The notes beneath the pieces were generated by a model that was given only the letters and a program-made list of their open reading frames with translations, was not told the DNA's origin and ran no database searches. This document shows positions 62,045 through 64,000 of a stretch of 64,000 bases of DNA, in pieces. This stretch comes from Portunus trituberculatus (taxonomy: Eukaryota; Arthropoda; Malacostraca; Decapoda; Portunidae), in the NCBI RefSeq assembly GCF_017591435.1, contig NC_059301.1, positions 6,798,560 to 6,862,559 on the forward strand, read 5' to 3'. A program made the position numbers and the translations under genes. Positions within the stretch are counted from its first letter, which is position 1. The number at the start of each line of letters is the position of its first letter.

Positions 62045-62265
62045 TTTGGCTCGTATTCTCAAACCCTCTTCACCACTGGCCGCATCTCCACTGTAGTTTA
62101 AAGTTACTCTGGTTTTAAAGGATGGCATTTTTATGGCTTCATTGATAAATTAACAAGATTTATACATTAATAAAAGGATAAACACTTGTGAACGCGGCTA
62201 ATCGTCTCTGTGGTATTTGGAAATCATTCTGGTGAGACAGTAAAGTGTTTCTAAATAAGCGTTCT
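62045..62265 (+). mobile_element. Family M MITE-like repeat, copy 5
   Basis: From CGTATTCTCAAACCC to GTAAAGTGTTTCTAAATAAGCG, with ATTAATAAAAGGATAAACAC, GTGAACGCGGCTAATCGTCT and CTCTGTGGTATTTGGAAAT. The inverse of the right end (TTTAGAAACACTTTACTGTC) resembles the left end of other copies. Confidence 0.65.
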
Positions 62266-62968
62266 TATCAGGGATGCATTAGAGAGGGCAACTGTGGTCG
62301 TAAAGTTTATAGGGAGAAGTACGCATAGGTGCGCTTCACATAGGGACAGCCACGTGTACCTATGGACCTGGCAGCTTCTCGAGGTTTTCCTTGTTTTTCT
62401 TATGCCACCATCGCCTCCATGTTCATGAGATAAGAACGTAAAGTGAGGAGCACCAGAAAAGTTAAGTTAGGAATGTATATCATCTTTCTCCTTAAATACG
62501 TTACAAAATCTATACTTGTTTTCCGGGTGCTGGTGAGGAAAACCGATTGGTGTCTCAAACTATAGTGGACTCACAGTGTCAATAAAGTAATGACTTTTAA
62601 ACTCATGAATATTTGTGTTAATAAAAAAAAAATAATAATGCCATTCGTGTAGTGCTAGGGCATCACCAAAATCATCATCATCTTCCGTTCTATGTTTTGA
62701 CGAATATGATGATATTTTTCTTCAATACGTATAACTTAACTAACGGTTGGTACGCTCTTAAGTTCTTCCTTTTTTATGTTCACAAGATTGGAGGAGCAAA
62801 CTCCAAACGATGTAGTGTAGCCTTGCAACGACCCTCCACCGGCGACACGGTCCGCCACCCCGACCATGGCAGATACAAGACGCGAAAGTTACTCTTGTTT
62901 TTAGTGATCCCAGAGCGTTGCGTGGGAAAGCGCGGTATGTGTGGGGAGACTGGGGGATTGGTATAGGT

Positions 62969-62969
<1 letters not shown>
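62266..62969. other. Unassigned DNA
   Basis: No supported gene. Frames on both strands end in microsatellite. Confidence 0.5.
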
Positions 62970-63011
<42 letters not shown>

Positions 63012-63071
63012 TCGTGCATGTGAATATGCATGTCATGGAAGCGTGATGTGTGTGTGTGTGTGTGTGTGTGT
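62970..63071. repeat. (GA)n and (GT)n microsatellites
   Basis: GA repeat at 62970-63006. GT repeat at about 63047-63071 abuts the 3' end of the SINE pair. Confidence 0.95.
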
Positions 63072-63454
63072 AATTCACCTCGGTCGTCTGCTGGTCAGCC
63101 AGCCAGTCTTCCCCATTACGGAGCGAGCTCAGAGCTCATAGACTGATCTTCGGGTAGGACTGAGACCACATCAACACACAACACACACCGGGATAGCGAG
63201 GCCACAACCCCTCGAGTTACATTACGGAGCGAGCTCAGAGTTCATAGACCGATCTTCGGGTAGGACTGAGACCACAACACACTCCACACACCGGGAAAGC
63301 GAGGTCACAACCCCTCGAGTTACATCCCGTACCTATTTACTGCTAAGTGAACAGGGGCCACACATTAAGAGGCTTGCCCATTTGCCTCGCCGCCCCAGGA
63401 CTCGAACCCGGTCCTCTCGATTGTGAGTCGAGCGTGCTAACCACTACACTACGC

Positions 63455-63455
<1 letters not shown>
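63072..63455 (-). mobile_element. SINE family B (B3/B4) with a duplicated core
   Basis: One family B head (63455-63380) is followed by a body. The GAGCTC-rich core occurs a second time (63221-63300 and 63110-63200). The join falls at CGAGTTACA|TTACGGAGCG, where the second unit resumes at short homology. The 3' end GGTGAATTACACAC runs into (AC)n, as does the head side. Confidence 0.85.

Positions 63456-63497
<42 letters not shown>
63456..63497. repeat. (GT)n between SINEs
   Basis: About 20 GT units between the B4 head and the B5 3' end. Confidence 0.95.
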
Positions 63498-63500
<3 letters not shown>

Positions 63501-63779
63501 TAACCTCGGTCGGCTGCTGGTCAGCCAGCCAGTCTTCCCCATTACGGAGCGAGCTCAGAGCTCATAGACCGATTTTCGGGTAGGACTGAGACCACATCAA
63601 CACACAACACACACCGGGATAGCGAGGCCACAACCCCTCGAGTTACATCCCGTACCTATTTACTGCTAGGTGAACAGGGGCCACACATTAAGAGGCTTGC
63701 CCATTTGCCTCGCCGCTTACCGGGACTCGAACCCGGCCCTCTCGATTGTGAGTCGAGCGTGCTAGCCACTACACTACGC
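63498..63779 (-). mobile_element. tRNA-derived SINE, family B (B5), full length
   Basis: Best family B example. The head is CGCGTAGTGTAGTGG with CTCACAA anticodon loop and box B GGTTCGAGTCC. The body matches B2, with the 3' end at GGTTAATTACACAC. GT repeat lies on both sides. Confidence 0.92.
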
Positions 63780-63802
63780 GGTGTGTGTGTGTGTGTGTGT
63801 TT

Positions 63803-64000
63803 CACTGTTTGATCTGCTGCAGTCTCTGACGAGACAGCCAGACGTTATCCTACGGAACGAGCTCAGAGCTCATTATTTCCGATCTTCGGATAGGCCTGAG
63901 ACCAGGCACACACCACACACCGGGACAACAAGGTCACAACTCCTCGATTTACATCCCGTACCTACTCACTGCTAGGTGAACAGGGGCTACACGTGAAAGG
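63803..64000 (-). mobile_element. tRNA-derived SINE, family A (A2), cut by window edge
   Basis: The 3' end and body of family A (CACTGTTTGATCTGCTGCAG to the TTCACCTAGCAGTGAGTA block and TTTCACGTGTAGCC). The tRNA head lies beyond the right edge. GT repeat at 63780-63802 is its 3' flank. Confidence 0.9.

Overview
The window is eukaryotic nuclear DNA from an animal, most likely an arthropod and probably a decapod crustacean. That assignment is an inference from three things: an intron-rich animal-type gene, an extreme density of long AT, AC/GT and AG/CT microsatellites, and many broken CR1/Jockey-like retrotransposons, tRNA-derived SINEs and Tigger/pogo-type DNA transposons. There is no prokaryotic gene organisation. 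Most long open frames are translations of microsatellites.

The only host gene I can support is on the minus strand: GMPPB, mannose-1-phosphate guanylyltransferase beta. Five coding exons are visible (23722-23513, 13692-13501, 13051-12896, 12442-12259 and 259-54). They join in phase into 316 codons. About 43 C-terminal codons lie beyond the left edge. A splice acceptor just upstream of the ATG implies a non-coding 5' exon; a candidate with a perfect GTAAGT donor lies at about 30243. Introns 1 and 4 are about 9.8 and 12 kb and are filled with transposons and microsatellites.

Layout. 0.05-0.26 kb: GMPPB exon 5. 1.8-9.2 kb (intron 4): TA microsatellites, Tigger-like fragments, a three-SINE array inside a GT repeat, a 345-bp TA tract, and a nested Tigger-like element that holds retrotransposon insertions and a second Tigger. 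10.5-12.1 kb: a Jockey-like retrotransposon with a poly(A) tail. 12.2-13.7 kb: GMPPB exons 4, 3 and 2. 14-23 kb (intron 1): a hAT-like MITE, two AC-embedded CR1-like retrotransposons and a second Tigger-like MITE. 23.5-23.7 kb: exon 1. 23.8-30.2 kb: probable 5'UTR intron with a SINE, an AC-embedded retrotransposon in the opposite orientation and microsatellites. 30-37 kb: GC-richer promoter-like DNA and simple repeats. 37-47 kb: MITEs, a foldback mariner and a foldback element. 47-55 kb: unassigned DNA and simple repeats. 55.8-57.9 kb: SINEs and a retrotransposon. 58-62.5 kb: a MITE cluster. 63-64 kb: a second SINE array.

The most interesting pattern is that retrotransposons and SINEs sit inside (AC)n tracts. 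Seven or more insertions have (AC)n on both sides, always with AC on the element's sense strand and always with a precise 3' junction. This suggests target-primed insertion into AC microsatellites. In parallel, TA-targeting Tigger-like elements sit at the edges of (TA)n tracts.
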